From Corynebacterium minutissimum (lineage in GTDB: Bacteria; Actinomycetota; Actinomycetes; Mycobacteriales; Mycobacteriaceae): DNA of 64,000 bases. The position numbers were made by a program, and so were the translations under genes. Under the pieces are notes generated by a model. The model had not been told where the DNA came from. It saw nothing but the letters and a program-made list of their open reading frames with translations, and did no database searches. The stretch spans positions 62,001 through 126,000 of the forward strand of contig NZ_LAYQ01000010.1 of assembly GCF_000988205.1 (NCBI RefSeq). Reading direction: 5' to 3'. This document shows positions 16,330-25,688 of this stretch, one piece after another; the stretch's first letter is position 1, and the number at the start of each line of letters is the position of its first letter.

Positions 16330-17706
16330 CTATGCGTCCTTTTCTTCCTTAGTACGTTCCGCGGCTTCCATCTGCGCGGCATCCGGCAGATCTGCCATGT
16401 CTACCGCTACACCGCTGCCCTCCAGGTGGAGTCCAAAGAGTTCCTGCAACGCGGTCTCATGGCTTACGGTGCCAGAGTTAGCTGCGAGCTGCTTCGCACG
16501 AACCGTGGGCTCGTGGAGCAGCTTATCCGCAACGCGCTTGAGCGCGCGATTGATATCTCCCATCTGGCGCTCGTCCAGCTCGGGGTGCTTCTGCTCCATC
16601 CGCGCTACCTCGCACTGGACCAGGTTTGCTGCGCGCTTGCGCAGTGCCGATACGGCTGGGACGACGTCGCGGACGCGCTGCTCGGAAGCATAGGCTTCCA
16701 GTTCTTCACTGACGATGCGCCGCGCCTGCGCGTGTGGGCTGGTGCCGGCTGCCAGGTCGGTATCGGCTGCTTGCAGAGAGTTACTGAGCCTCTCGATGTT
16801 GACCAGGTCGACTCCCTCGACCTCTGCCACGGCGTCATCGATATCGCGCGGCAGGGAGAGATCCACGAGCATCAGTTCGCGGTCGGCCACGTGATAGCGC
16901 TCGACGTCGGCAGCCGTGATGGTGAAGCCCTGGGCTCCCGTGGCGGAAATTGCCACATCCACATCCCGCAGGGCCTGGGCGCGCTCCGAGAAGTCGATAA
17001 CGTCCGCGTACACGCCCGCCTCATGGGCGTGCTGCGCCACGCGCTCCGCGCGGGCAATGGTGCGGTTCGCAATAATCAAGTGCGCACCCAGGCGTCCTGC
17101 GTGCGTTGCCGCCAGCGAAGCCATCGCTCCTGCGCCCAAAATGAGCACGCGCTTGCCCGCGAGATCTTCCCTGCCCATGCGGCTTAGCGCCTGATCAAAA
17201 GCAAAGGAGACCATGGAGGAGCCCGCCTCATCGATCTCGGTTTCGGAATGCACCCGCTTGCCGGTGCGCAGCGCGGACTGTGCCAGCGCATGGATGCGCG
17301 GGCCGACGGTTCCTTGCTCCGAAGCAAACTGGTAAGCCGTGCGCACCTGGCCGATGATTTGCTGCTCACCTACCACCATCGAGTCCAAGCCGGAGGTGAC
17401 CATCATGAGGTGCTCGGCGGCGGCGTCGGCATAGCGCACATAGAGATAGGAGCGCAGCTTCTCCTCCTCCACCCCGGAGACTTCAGCGAGGTTGCGCACG
17501 ACGTCCTGAACTCCAGTGTGGAAAGAGTTGGTGACGGTATAGACCTCGAGGCGGTTGCAGGTGGAGATAATCATCGCCTCGCTCAACGAGCCCGCCGATA
17601 CCATGGCCCGGCAAGTGTCATTCTGCACGGTCTCGTCCATGCTCAGCTTTTCCAGCAGCGCCACCGGCGCCGACTGATGCGACATGCCCACGACGAGCAC
17701 ACTCAT
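16330..17706 (-). CDS. hemA: Glutamyl-tRNA reductase
   Basis: 458 residues; first committed step of C5-pathway haem synthesis (Glu-tRNA to glutamate-1-semialdehyde). The active-site cysteine is in STCNRLEVY (about residue 50) and the NADPH-binding domain has VLILGAGAMASLAATH near residue 185. The C-terminal dimerisation domain is helical. The ATG at 17706 is preceded by GGAGGG at a 6-base spacing; a TTG two codons earlier is less likely. A 9-bp inverted repeat sits just upstream. Confidence 0.96.
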   Translation of the reverse strand: MSVLVVGMSHQSAPVALLEKLSMDETVQNDTCRAMVSAGSLSEAMIISTCNRLEVYTVTNSFHTGVQDVVRNLAEVSGVEEEKLRSYLYVRYADAAAEHLMMVTSGLDSMVVGEQQIIGQVRTAYQFASEQGTVGPRIHALAQSALRTGKRVHSETEIDEAGSSMVSFAFDQALSRMGREDLAGKRVLILGAGAMASLAATHAGRLGAHLIIANRTIARAERVAQHAHEAGVYADVIDFSERAQALRDVDVAISATGAQGFTITAADVERYHVADRELMLVDLSLPRDIDDAVAEVEGVDLVNIERLSNSLQAADTDLAAGTSPHAQARRIVSEELEAYASEQRVRDVVPAVSALRKRAANLVQCEVARMEQKHPELDERQMGDINRALKRVADKLLHEPTVRAKQLAANSGTVSHETALQELFGLHLEGSGVAVDMADLPDAAQMEAAERTKEEKDA

Positions 17707-17734
17707 GCACAACCCTCCAGTTTTGCATCATCCC

Positions 17735-17758
17735 TTTGGATGACATAGATCATCCAAA
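17735..17758 (-). promoter_or_regulatory. Candidate operator upstream of hemA
   Basis: Perfect 9-bp inverted repeat TTTGGATGA (17735-17743) and TCATCCAAA (17750-17758) with a 6-base spacer. It lies 29-52 bases before the hemA ATG, a position suited to repressor control of the hem operon. No known corynebacterial haem regulator motif was recognised in it. Confidence 0.5.
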
Positions 17759-17811
17759 AGACTACTAGTTTTCATCTCGTTTCCGAAACTCACGGAAGTG
17801 CCCACAGAAGG

Positions 17812-18051
17812 CTAGTCTGCCAGCGCCTGTGATAGCTCCTCATTGTCCACTTCCCAGCAGGAGAATTCCTCTCCATCAATCACCACAACAGGAACGCGAT
17901 CACCATATTCCATGGCCAGCTCCGCATCCTCATCGACGTTGCACACTTTTAGCTCTGCCCCAGCCTGCCGGACCACCGGGGTAATCTGCTCCAGAACGCG
18001 CGCGCAGGAGCCGCACGTGGTACGCACCATCAGCTCGACGACGTGAGACAT
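17812..18051 (-). CDS. Glutaredoxin-like thiol-disulfide protein
   Basis: 79 residues with a thioredoxin fold. A C-G-S-C active site (TTCGSCARVLEQI, about residues 12-24), a conserved V-P-V-V-V-I-D-G cis-proline loop at 53-60 and a short C-terminal helix are visible. Belongs to the DUF836/glutaredoxin-like group. It lies upstream of hemA in the same orientation with a separate control region between, and is divergent from the HAD phosphatase. Confidence 0.85.
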   Translation of the reverse strand: MSHVVELMVRTTCGSCARVLEQITPVVRQAGAELKVCNVDEDAELAMEYGDRVPVVVIDGEEFSCWEVDNEELSQALAD

Positions 18052-18118
18052 TAAGAACTCCTCGATAGGACGTAGAACGGTTCGCGGTTTACTATGGACA
18101 CGTTAGTCCGCCCACCCT

Positions 18119-19174
18119 ATGAAAGCTGAACGCGTGCCCCTCCCGCTCCCTCCTGGTATGCCCGATTCTCCCCGTGAGTTCCTTGCCAACTGGACCGCAA
18201 GCAGGGGAAACTTACGTAATTTCCTAGAGCAGCAAGCCTTCGCGCCGCTGGGTGAGGAGCACCAACGCGCCGCCGGTGAGGCGTCGGCAGCCGCGGCGGT
18301 AGAACACCTCTTTGGCATCGATCTAGACGCCTTCTCCTCCGGCATCGATTCCGTCCAGGGGTCCTTCGAATCGGCGGGGTCGCGCTCCATCACTGAGCCC
18401 GACCCAGACATCCCCCAGGACGCCGGCGCTGCCGCCTTCTTCGACGTCGATAACACCTTGGTCCAGGGGTCCTCGCTCGTGTCTTTTGCCTTGGGCCTCG
18501 CGCGGCGTCGCTACTTCAAGCTCTCAGAGATCCTGCCCATCGCTTGGAAGCAGCTCAAGTTCCGCATCTCCGGTTCGGAGAACGCAGCCGACGTGGCTGC
18601 CGGACGCGTGCAAGCGCTCGAGTTTGTCAAGGGCCGCTCGGTGGATGAGATGGTGGCTTTGTGCGAGAGCATCGTGGACCAATCCATGGCCCGCAAGGCC
18701 TACCCGGGCACGAAGCAGCTGGCGCAGATGCACCTCGACGCTGGCCAGCAGGTATGGCTGGTCACGGCCACCCCCGTGCAGCTGGCGCAGATTCTGGCGC
18801 AGCGTTTCGGTTTCACGGGCGCGCTCGGCACCGTGGCGGAGGTCAAAGATGGCCGCTTCACCGGCCGCCTCGTCGGCGATATCCTCCACGGGCCAGGTAA
18901 GAAGCACGCCGTGGCGGCGCTCGCCACCTTGGAGAACCTCGATCTTGAGCGCTGTACCGCCTACTCCGACAGCGCCAACGATGTCCCGATGCTTTCCATG
19001 GTGGGGACCCCGGTGGCCATTAATCCGGATTCCAAGCTGCGCGATATTGCAGAGGAAAAAGGCTGGCTCATCCGCGACTACCGCTCAGTACGCAAGGCCG
19101 TGCGCACCTACGGCCTCCCGGCACTCGCCACCGCGCTCTTCTCCTATGGCAGCTGGCGCTTCGTGCGCCGCTAG
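18119..19174 (+). CDS. HAD-IB family phosphatase (SerB-like)
   Basis: 351 residues. About 100 N-terminal residues without a known domain precede the HAD motif I in [22 protein letters not shown] (Asp nucleophile about residue 110). Motif II lies in [15 protein letters not shown], and motifs III/IV in the [16 protein letters not shown] segment. It is the subfamily of phosphoserine phosphatase-like lipid or sugar phosphatases; a C-terminal membrane anchor is possible. A -10-like TACTAT at 18098-18103 lies upstream with no clear ribosome binding site. Its stop shares CTAG with the convergent gene. Confidence 0.85.
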   Translation: MKAERVPLPLPPGMPDSPREFLANWTASRGNLRNFLEQQAFAPLGEEHQRAAGEASAAAAVEHLFGIDLDAFSSGIDSVQGSFESAGSRSITEPDPDIPQDAGAAAFFDVDNTLVQGSSLVSFALGLARRRYFKLSEILPIAWKQLKFRISGSENAADVAAGRVQALEFVKGRSVDEMVALCESIVDQSMARKAYPGTKQLAQMHLDAGQQVWLVTATPVQLAQILAQRFGFTGALGTVAEVKDGRFTGRLVGDILHGPGKKHAVAALATLENLDLERCTAYSDSANDVPMLSMVGTPVAINPDSKLRDIAEEKGWLIRDYRSVRKAVRTYGLPALATALFSYGSWRFVRR

Positions 19175-19749
19175 TCGCTGCTTTGAGCCTTGGTGCGCAG
19201 CATGTCCATGCACATGACCGCACCAATCAGCCCTGCATGCTGTTGCGGGTCGAGCCCCGGCGCGATGCTGAGGCGGTAGGTGTTCTTCCCGGTTAGGAAT
19301 CTGCCCACGCCTCCCCACTCGTTGCGTACCTCTGCCAGCGGCTGGCCCTGGCTGGTAATCGTAATATTCCAATCCCAGACATCGCCTTCAATCTCGATCT
19401 CCGGGAAGCCCTCCATCTCCAAGCTCAGGCGCGTCTTGAACATGGCAAACTGCTTGGTCACGATCGCCATGGGCTTCTCGACGCCCGGCAGATACACCTC
19501 ATAGGTATCCCGCACGAAGTTGGGCGGATCCTTGATCACCATGAGCGGCTGTTGCGGGTTTCCCTGCTCATCCGTGAAGGCAACTTGGAGGCTGCGGGAG
19601 GCGTTGAAGAACATATCCTTCAGGCTCGTCGACTGCAGAATCGTCCCGACGGGCACGCCCTCGTCATCGGCGATCAGGAATTCATCCTGCATGAAGGACT
19701 TGGTCTGCGAAATAACCAGGCTGTTAAGAGTAAGGAGTCGAGGCAACAT
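19171..19749 (-). CDS. Phospholipid scramblase / LURP-one-like protein
   Basis: 192 residues from the ATG at 19749 ([15 protein letters not shown]). The composition and pattern ([14 protein letters not shown] ... [16 protein letters not shown] ... [23 protein letters not shown]) match the scramblase/LURP-one beta-barrel family found widely in actinobacteria. Biochemical role unknown. Four bases of overlap with the HAD gene, tail to tail. Confidence 0.7.
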   Translation of the reverse strand: MLPRLLTLNSLVISQTKSFMQDEFLIADDEGVPVGTILQSTSLKDMFFNASRSLQVAFTDEQGNPQQPLMVIKDPPNFVRDTYEVYLPGVEKPMAIVTKQFAMFKTRLSLEMEGFPEIEIEGDVWDWNITITSQGQPLAEVRNEWGGVGRFLTGKNTYRLSIAPGLDPQQHAGLIGAVMCMDMLRTKAQSSD

Positions 19750-19944
19750 AGTTCGCCATTTTACGTACGCGATGAACTCTGTGGGGTGAGAAGGATGACA
19801 CTCCCCACGCGGTTTTGACAGCAAATACACGCTCTATAACCTTCATCCAGATACCACCTTATTAGCTGGTCAGCATAGATGTCTGGGGCATGTTTTATAG
19901 TTCATTTAGAACATAGCATCGACACATAAAACCCGGGGGATACC

Positions 19945-21165
19945 GTGAACACCGCCACCCAAACCGCCTACTTTTCCCATATGAACCCTGACTGCGCCCT
20001 CGCCGTGGAGCGCAGTGCCGCTCGCCGCGCAGACTACCGCTCGTGGGTAACTGCCATGCCAGACCTCGATGAGGATTTTGATGTCGCGTGCCAGAGGCTC
20101 GTCGCCAAGCTTGGCGTCGGCGACTATACCGTTAGCGAGTGTTGCCTGGCCGTGCACCGACTCACGGAGCTCCCGCAGGTCAAGGCCCTACAAGACAGCC
20201 AGTTCTTGCTCGATATGAAAGCGCTCATCACCATCGACCGCACCTTGACCAAGCTGGGCGCGCTGCCTGCGGAAACACTCGCGCTTATCGACGACGCCCT
20301 TGTCACCTTCTTCACCCCTACCTCCCCGAACCAGGTCTTTCCCACCCCAGCGCAGATTGGGCGAAAGGTACGCGATATCTGCAAGAGCATCAACAAGTCT
20401 TTTTCCTTCCGCGATTCCCCGAAGAAGGACTCATATACTTTTACCGATACTGGCGCACGCGGCATCCTCGAGCTCAATACCGATAGCGCCACGGGCATGA
20501 TTCTGGATGGCTACATCAAGCAGGCAGCAAAGGAAAACGGCCTTTCACAGGCTGATGCCCTGAAAAAGCTCATCGCCGGCAGTATCTCTCCGCCCGTGAC
20601 CGTCATTCTGCACACCTACCAGGCCACGGACATTGACAACGCCCCCACCTTCGTCCAAGGGCATGGTTGGACGTCACAAGACATTCCCGCAACACGCACG
20701 CGCAACCTTTCCTCGCAGCCACCGGAGTCAGCCAGCTACGTTTGCTCGGAGCTCATCCGCAAGTACGTGGAGGGACGGGACGGCACCTGCCGCGCTCCAG
20801 GATGCAACCGGCCGGCGTACCTGTGCCAAATGGACCATCGCATTAACTACGCCGATGGCGGTGCCACACATCCGCGCAACTTGGCCAGTCTGTGCCAGCA
20901 CCACCACAATATGAAGACTGATGGGCGCGCGCACTACATCATGGATCCACATACTGGGGACATCGTGTGGCTCTACGAGGACGGAACGTGGGCCATGACG
21001 GAGCCGGCTGGTCCGCTGGCTAAGAAGGGCAAGCGTTGGGCACAGACGGTAGCCCAAAAGATTTCGGCTACCCGCGAGCGTGCCCAGCAGGAAGCTAAGA
21101 AGGCACAAGCCGCTGCCGAGGAACCCCGTACCCCGACCTCCCCGCAGGAAGACATTCCGTTCTAA
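19945..21165 (+). CDS. DUF222/13E12-type protein with C-terminal HNH endonuclease domain
   Basis: 406 residues from a GTG start with GGGGGA ribosome binding site. The N-terminal two thirds are the DUF222-like helical region; the HNH motif is CRAPGCNRPAYLCQMDHRI followed by CQHHHNMKTDGRAH (about residues 288-335), with the zinc Cys pair and catalytic His visible. The C-terminal tail is lysine/alanine-rich. Corynebacteria and mycobacteria carry many such genes; the role is uncertain but may be mobile or DNA-processing. Confidence 0.85.
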   Translation: MNTATQTAYFSHMNPDCALAVERSAARRADYRSWVTAMPDLDEDFDVACQRLVAKLGVGDYTVSECCLAVHRLTELPQVKALQDSQFLLDMKALITIDRTLTKLGALPAETLALIDDALVTFFTPTSPNQVFPTPAQIGRKVRDICKSINKSFSFRDSPKKDSYTFTDTGARGILELNTDSATGMILDGYIKQAAKENGLSQADALKKLIAGSISPPVTVILHTYQATDIDNAPTFVQGHGWTSQDIPATRTRNLSSQPPESASYVCSELIRKYVEGRDGTCRAPGCNRPAYLCQMDHRINYADGGATHPRNLASLCQHHHNMKTDGRAHYIMDPHTGDIVWLYEDGTWAMTEPAGPLAKKGKRWAQTVAQKISATRERAQQEAKKAQAAAEEPRTPTSPQEDIPF

Positions 21166-21168
21166 GCA

Positions 21169-21210
21169 GCTTCGTCGTCTGAAACGACGGCGCGGTCATC
21201 TGAAATGACG
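21169..21210. repeat. Tandem palindromes with CTGAA loop
   Basis: Two palindromes of one consensus sit 21 bases apart: CGTCGT-CTGAA-ACGACG (21173-21189) and GTCAT-CTGAA-ATGAC (21195-21209). A 22-base stretch covering the first (21169-21190) recurs identically at 59611-59632. They follow the HNH stop. This is a dispersed repeat or a pair of protein-binding sites. Confidence 0.65.
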
Positions 21211-21231
21211 GGAAGGAGAAAAGATAACAGA

Positions 21232-21271
21232 AACTCCCCGCCACGATCCCAAAAGGACCATGCGGGGAGTT
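21232..21271 (-). terminator. Terminator of the bS22 gene
   Basis: AACTCCCCGC (21232-21241) pairs perfectly with GCGGGGAGTT (21262-21271) across a 20-base loop. On the minus strand the stem is followed by TCTGTTATCTTTT and begins 13 bases after the bS22 stop. Confidence 0.75.
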
Positions 21272-21283
21272 GCAGGCGAAGCT

Positions 21284-21385
21284 TTACTTGCCCAGCTTAC
21301 GGCGCTGAACGCGGGTGCGGCGCAGCATCTTGCGGTGCTTCTTCTTGGACATGCGCTTGCGGCGCTTCTTGATGACAGAACCCAT
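21284..21385 (-). CDS. Small ribosomal protein bS22
   Basis: 33-residue, almost entirely basic peptide: [16 protein letters not shown] then [17 protein letters not shown]. This is the actinobacterial bS22 (AURKAIP1/COX24-like) protein of the 30S subunit. A clear ribosome binding site (GAGGAAAC) lies 6 bases before the ATG and a terminator follows. The neighbouring order, with the helix-turn-helix gene upstream and glutaredoxin/HAD genes nearby, is the usual one in corynebacteria. Confidence 0.93.
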   Translation of the reverse strand: MGSVIKKRRKRMSKKKHRKMLRRTRVQRRKLGK

Positions 21386-21626
21386 AGCAGGTTTCCTCAC
21401 TTTCGGTATCAGTACGTACGTAACCCGGCCGGCAACGCCTGGAATAAAACCACCCACGGTGCACTCGAGGCGGCCCCGCGAAACGGGGAGACACAGGCAT
21501 ACCAGTGCCGAAACGAATGTTCACTATCTTACCTAGTGGCCTGCCCAGCACCAAAACTAACGGCAGCGCCCACCGCCGTGGACCGCGAGGGTCCGCAGTG
21601 GTGGCGCTGCCAGAGAGAGGTGTGCG

Positions 21627-21815
21627 CTAGGCTCCGTACACGGACGCCTCAAGGTATTCCTTGACGGCGGATTCGTGAACGCGGAACGAGCGTCCCACGC
21701 GCACTGCCGGCATGTCACCTGCATGAACCAACCTGTACACCGTCATCTTGGAGACACGCATAATCTCCGCAACTTCGGCGATGGTCAGGAAAGTTCCCTT
21801 ATCTTCATTCGTCAT
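21627..21815 (-). CDS. BldC-like helix-turn-helix (excisionase family) DNA-binding protein
   Basis: 62 residues. MerR-type winged helix: FLTIAEVAEIMRVSKMTVYRLVHAGDMPAVRVGRSFRVHESAVKEYL covers residues about 9-55 as a helix-turn-helix plus wing. It matches the small BldC/excisionase-like regulators conserved next to proC and bS22 in actinobacteria. Upstream (21974-21990) there is a TGACA-N5-TGTCA inverted repeat that may be part of its control region. Confidence 0.88.
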   Translation of the reverse strand: MTNEDKGTFLTIAEVAEIMRVSKMTVYRLVHAGDMPAVRVGRSFRVHESAVKEYLEASVYGA

Positions 21816-22014
21816 AGTTTATTTAACCCTTCAGCACGTGACGCGCTGTAGGCTTCCCCTCCCACAGGACTATCACGCACGCGCTCCTGCCAGCTTAGCG
21901 TGAAACCTGTGACTAATGCGACCCAAGAGCTAATTTTTTCCTCTTTCGCACCGTTGTTCCCCATCAAGCCCGAATGACAACAGGTGTCACATCGCTCCCA
22001 GGGGGTGGAGAACT

Positions 22015-22806
22015 CTAGGCAAGTTCCTGCGCACGCTGGGAACATGCCTCAGCGGCACGGAAGAACGCGCCCCGCAGGCCAGACTCCTCGAGTTCACGAA
22101 GGGCGGCAGCAGTGGTTCCCCCCGGGGAGGTTACCCCTGCGCGCAAAGCCACGGGATCCTTACCGGATTCAGCCAACATTTCACCCGCGCCCTGTGCAGT
22201 GCGGGTGGCCAGCTTCTCGGCAACGTCGCGGGTGAGGCCGAGCTGCACGCCAGCATCAATGAGCGCTTCGGTAACCAGGAAGTAGTAGGCAGGCGCAGAG
22301 CCCGCCAGGGCAGTAGCGGCATCAATGTGCTTTTCTTCGATGACAGCGACCTCACCGACGGCCTCCAGCAGTTTGACCACGCCGTGGAGCTGCTCCTTCG
22401 TGACGTGGGAACCACCCGCGCAGGTGCACATGCCCTTGCCCACCAACATGGGGGTATTCGGCATGACGCGGACGACGGGCACGCCCTCGCCTGCGGCCTT
22501 CTCCAGGGTGTCGAGGGTCAGACCAGCCGCCATGGAGGCAACCACCGCTGTCTTGGGAATGTCGAGCCCCTCGAGGAGTTCCTCGATGGCATAGGGCTTC
22601 ACACACGCAAAGATGTAGTCGGCGCCGTCGATCGCCGCGGCGTTATCGCTGGTAACACTTACGCCGTAAGCGTCCTTCAGCTCCTCACCACGCTCGGAGC
22701 GGCGGTTGGTCACCACAATGTCCGCGGCCTCGTAGCCTGCGTTCACCAGCCCGGAAACTAGGGCTTCGCCGATTTGTCCTCCACCAAGTACTGCAATTTT
22801 TGTCAT
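22015..22806 (-). CDS. proC: Pyrroline-5-carboxylate reductase
   Basis: 263 residues, last step of proline synthesis. NAD(P)-binding start MTKIAVLGGGQIGEALVSGL; the conserved signature VVRVMPNTPMLVGKG (about residues 107-121) and the C-terminal block VTSPGGTTAAALRELEESGLR are present. The ATG at 22806 gives the family start; upstream in-frame sequence overlaps a repeat element and is not family-like. Confidence 0.95.
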   Translation of the reverse strand: MTKIAVLGGGQIGEALVSGLVNAGYEAADIVVTNRRSERGEELKDAYGVSVTSDNAAAIDGADYIFACVKPYAIEELLEGLDIPKTAVVASMAAGLTLDTLEKAAGEGVPVVRVMPNTPMLVGKGMCTCAGGSHVTKEQLHGVVKLLEAVGEVAVIEEKHIDAATALAGSAPAYYFLVTEALIDAGVQLGLTRDVAEKLATRTAQGAGEMLAESGKDPVALRAGVTSPGGTTAAALRELEESGLRGAFFRAAEACSQRAQELA

Positions 22807-22882
22807 GCATCCCAGGGTGCCAGAAAGGCTAGGATGCGGCCACCAGGTCAAGGCTGTGCACGCAGGCTGACCCCGCGCATGC

Positions 22883-22942
22883 AAAAGGCATCTGTCAGAA
22901 GGCGTTTTCAGGGGCAAAGATACCTTGTGACAGATGCCTTAT
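22883..22942. repeat. Hairpin repeat related to the 8.7-kb repeat cluster
   Basis: Perfect 13-bp inverted repeat AAGGCATCTGTCA (22885-22897) and TGACAGATGCCTT (22928-22940) with a 30-base loop that contains AAGGCGTTTTCA, also seen in the 8.67-8.83 kb cluster. It lies between proC and the next gene on the same strand. Probably a non-autonomous dispersed element. Confidence 0.7.
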
Positions 22943-22968
22943 GAGAAGGTGCCCTGTGGAGCTGGTTC

Positions 22969-23835
22969 TTACATCACAACGAGCAGCGGGCCGAAGGTAA
23001 GCACGAGGCCGGCAACGGCTGCGAGGAACATCGACAAACCATCGCGGCTGGTACGCAGTGCGTGGACGATTCCGACGATGACGCCAGTGACGACGACGCC
23101 GAGCACGACGACGACTAGGCGGTCGAAGCGGTCCCAGAGAATTTCAAAGCCCTTGAATACGATTGCACCGAGCACGATACCCACGAGGGCGAGCAGGACG
23201 ACGGCGAAGGGGTTGAGCTTGCCCTCCCCCTCGTCGTAGTCTTCGTCGTACTCTTCACGGTCCTGATCGACTGCCTCGAGCTCCCCCGTGGTGAAGGTGT
23301 CATCCTCGGTTGCTACCGCAGCCGCCGGTGCGGTCTTGTCAGCGACCTTTGTTTCGACCTTATCGTCGGTTTTTTCTTCGACCTTCGGCTCGGCCTTAGC
23401 CTCAGTCTTCTTTGCCTCAGCCTTCTTCTTAGGCTCGTCCTCGACCTTTTGGATAACACGCGTGTCCTCATCAGAGGGCTGGGAGCGCTTGGTCTCCGGC
23501 TCAGCTGGCTTCTCTACTGAGACAGCGGCAGCCTGAGGCTTGTCAGCCTTCTTCCTGGATTCCTCCTGCTGAGGAGTCTCCTGCTTAGGCTGTTCCTTCT
23601 GCTCCTTCTTCGGTGCAGGAATGACCGGGGCCGTTTCGTCAATGGAGACGCTGGAGTGCTTTGCCTCGGCCGGAGTTGCCTTGACCCTCTCAAGATTGCC
23701 GGTCAGCTCCGCAACCGAGATGCCGCCTTCATCAAGGCTGCGACGACGGCGGCGCGGGGTCTTCTCCTCGCCGGGTCGGTTCTTCGCGTTACGGGCCAGC
23801 AGCTCCGCAACTGTCAACTGTTTCTTGTCAGCCAC
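22969..23835 (-). CDS. Membrane protein with long charged N-terminal region
   Basis: 288 residues. Residues 1-30 begin MADKKQLTVAELLARNAKN with a basic run (PRRRRRS), a motif shared with corynebacterial/mycobacterial proteins next to ppx. Residues about 55-190 are a low-complexity Lys/Glu/Ala/Pro region; four membrane helices fill about 208-285. Its start overlaps the apparent end of the frameshifted ppx by about 20 bases only in the broken frame; after correction ppx ends 9 bases before this ATG. Function unknown. Confidence 0.8.
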   Translation of the reverse strand: MADKKQLTVAELLARNAKNRPGEEKTPRRRRRSLDEGGISVAELTGNLERVKATPAEAKHSSVSIDETAPVIPAPKKEQKEQPKQETPQQEESRKKADKPQAAAVSVEKPAEPETKRSQPSDEDTRVIQKVEDEPKKKAEAKKTEAKAEPKVEEKTDDKVETKVADKTAPAAAVATEDDTFTTGELEAVDQDREEYDEDYDEGEGKLNPFAVVLLALVGIVLGAIVFKGFEILWDRFDRLVVVVLGVVVTGVIVGIVHALRTSRDGLSMFLAAVAGLVLTFGPLLVVM

Positions 23836-23844
23836 GTTTCTTTC

Positions 23845-24773
23845 CTATTCCAGTCCCTTATCGGTACGGCGCAAAATGACACCTTCTCGGAGAGCCCAGG
23901 GGCAGATCTCCAACTTTTCGATTCCCAGGGCACGCATGCTCGCCTCGGCCACAAGGCGCCGGCGACGATCTGATGCGATCGGGTAGAACTTACACCCTCA
24001 AGGTCTGCCCTGTCAGCTGCAGTCATACGAGAGATGAAGGAAATCAGCTGGCGCAGACCCGGCGCAGTGAGGGTGCGCTTGACGTAGGGACCCGCCGATG
24101 ACGGTGCGGCACCGGTCAAACGAGCCAGCGTGCGGAAGGTTTTCGAAGTTCCCACGGCCAAGCCAGCGGGGCCCAGCGCGCGCATCTTATCGGCCACGCC
24201 GACCAGTTCCGCGTCAATGTAATCCCGCAACAAGTTCACCTTGGATTTCTCCGGCGGGTCAGTATCAAACCAGTTGTGGGTCAGGCGGCCCGCTCCCAGG
24301 TCGAGGGAGAAGGCCATCTCCGGATGCTCGTCGGTACCCGTGGATAACTCCAGCGAGCCACCACCAATATCCAGGTTGGTAATGCGGCCAGCGGACCAGC
24401 CGTACCACCGGCGGGCGGCGAGGAAGGTCAAGCGCGCTTCCTCCTCGCCCGACAAGATCTCTAGGCGCACGCCGGTTTGCTTTTCCACTTCGTCAAGGAC
24501 CTCAGCCGAGTTCGTGGCTGAGCGCACGGCGGAGGTAGCAAAGGCGATGAACTCATCACAGCCCAGCTTCTGGCCCAGCTCGGCGGCCTCACCCACGGCG
24601 GAAATGAGCTTCTTCATGCCCTTCTCGTGGATGTTGCCGTTCTTGTCTAGCTGTTCCACCAGACGCAGCGGGGTCTTCCAATCGCTCATCGGCGAAGGCC
24701 GCCCACCAGTTGCGGCGTCGACCGCAACAAGGTGGACGGTATTACTTCCGACGTCTAATACACCTAATCGCAC
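23845..24773 (-). CDS. ppx: Exopolyphosphatase / GppA-like phosphatase (frameshifted)
   Basis: Ppx/GppA ASKHA-fold phosphatase: start [18 protein letters not shown], then [12 protein letters not shown] and the second phosphate motif [12 protein letters not shown] (about residue 140). The frame breaks at about 23953: the coding strand reads GCCTTGTGGCC where GCCTTGGTGGCC is expected; restoring one G gives [11 protein letters not shown] and ends ...[10 protein letters not shown]. The corrected length is 309 residues. GTG start at 24773; TACTCT about 6 bases upstream suggests a leaderless transcript. Divergent from the Cys-rich protein. Confidence 0.9.
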
Positions 24774-24806
24774 GCCTCCAGAGTAGTAGGTCTACCGTGG
24801 GTAGGT

Positions 24807-25688
24807 GTGAATCGCCCGAAATCGAATGAAGTTTACCTGGGTTTTCCTGCCTCCTCCCCCGCGGCAGCATCCATCTTGGCCGGCCGCGAAAAGGCCCCCG
24901 ACTTCCCCAGAGAGTGGTTTGAATTTACGGATCCGAACGATCCACTCCATGTCTTTTCTATCGACCTGACCTGGCTCGAATCGCACTATGCCTGCCAGTT
25001 TGGAACGGAGAGGTGCCACGGCATCGATAAGCAACAGCCCGACGTCGGCTGTTGCGTTCACGGCGCCTACATGGCTGATGAGACGGATCGGGAGCAGCTT
25101 CACGACGCCGTCTCCCGCATGCCCGCCCGCTTCTGGCAGCACCGCCCAGAGGGGGTAGATGAGTTCCTCCAACACGGAGAAACTGAGGAGTTGGAGCCCT
25201 GGCTGGAGTGGGATGAGCTCGACGGCGACGATGGCGAGCCGGAGCCAGCACTCAAGACGCCGCTTGTCGACGGCGCCTGCATCTTCGCCAACCGCGCCGG
25301 CTGGCCCACAGGCGCGGGCTGCGCTATCCACCAGTGGGCGCTCGAGGCGGGCGAGGAGCTTACCGTGGTCAAGCCCGAAGTATGCTGGCAGCTACCCATT
25401 CGCCGGCACGAAGACTATGAGGAGCGCCCCGACGGGGAGGAAATCCTGCGCACCACCATCGGCGAATATGACCGTCGCGGGTGGGGCAACGGCGGCGAGG
25501 ACTTCGATTGGTATTGCTCGGCGGATCCCTCCTGCCACATCGCGGATGAGCCACTGTGGAAGTCGCAGAAAACCGAGCTCATCGCGCTACTCGGCGAGGA
25601 GAGCTACGAGATTCTGGCCAAGCACTGCGAGGCCCGGGCGCGCTCCGGGGTCGACTTCCCGCGGCACCCAGCGGATCCTCGCGCTTAA
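24807..25688 (+). CDS. Cysteine-rich protein, possible metal/Fe-S binding (DUF3109-like)
   Basis: 293 residues from a GTG start. It has a conserved-looking cysteine pattern: [27 protein letters not shown] at about 55-82, GACIF and GCAIH at about 152-175, VCWQLPIRR, and [11 protein letters not shown] near 236. Such spacing suggests a bound iron-sulfur cluster or zinc, as in DUF3109/YkgJ-like proteins. TACCGT upstream gives a nearly leaderless start. Its stop shares TTAA with convergent regX3. Role unknown. Confidence 0.6.
   Translation: MNRPKSNEVYLGFPASSPAAASILAGREKAPDFPREWFEFTDPNDPLHVFSIDLTWLESHYACQFGTERCHGIDKQQPDVGCCVHGAYMADETDREQLHDAVSRMPARFWQHRPEGVDEFLQHGETEELEPWLEWDELDGDDGEPEPALKTPLVDGACIFANRAGWPTGAGCAIHQWALEAGEELTVVKPEVCWQLPIRRHEDYEERPDGEEILRTTIGEYDRRGWGNGGEDFDWYCSADPSCHIADEPLWKSQKTELIALLGEESYEILAKHCEARARSGVDFPRHPADPRA

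Noticed and set aside
21169-21210. Intrinsic terminator of the HNH gene
   Set aside because: The stems lack a T tract, and the same unit occurs inside a coding region at 59611; a repeat or binding site fits better.
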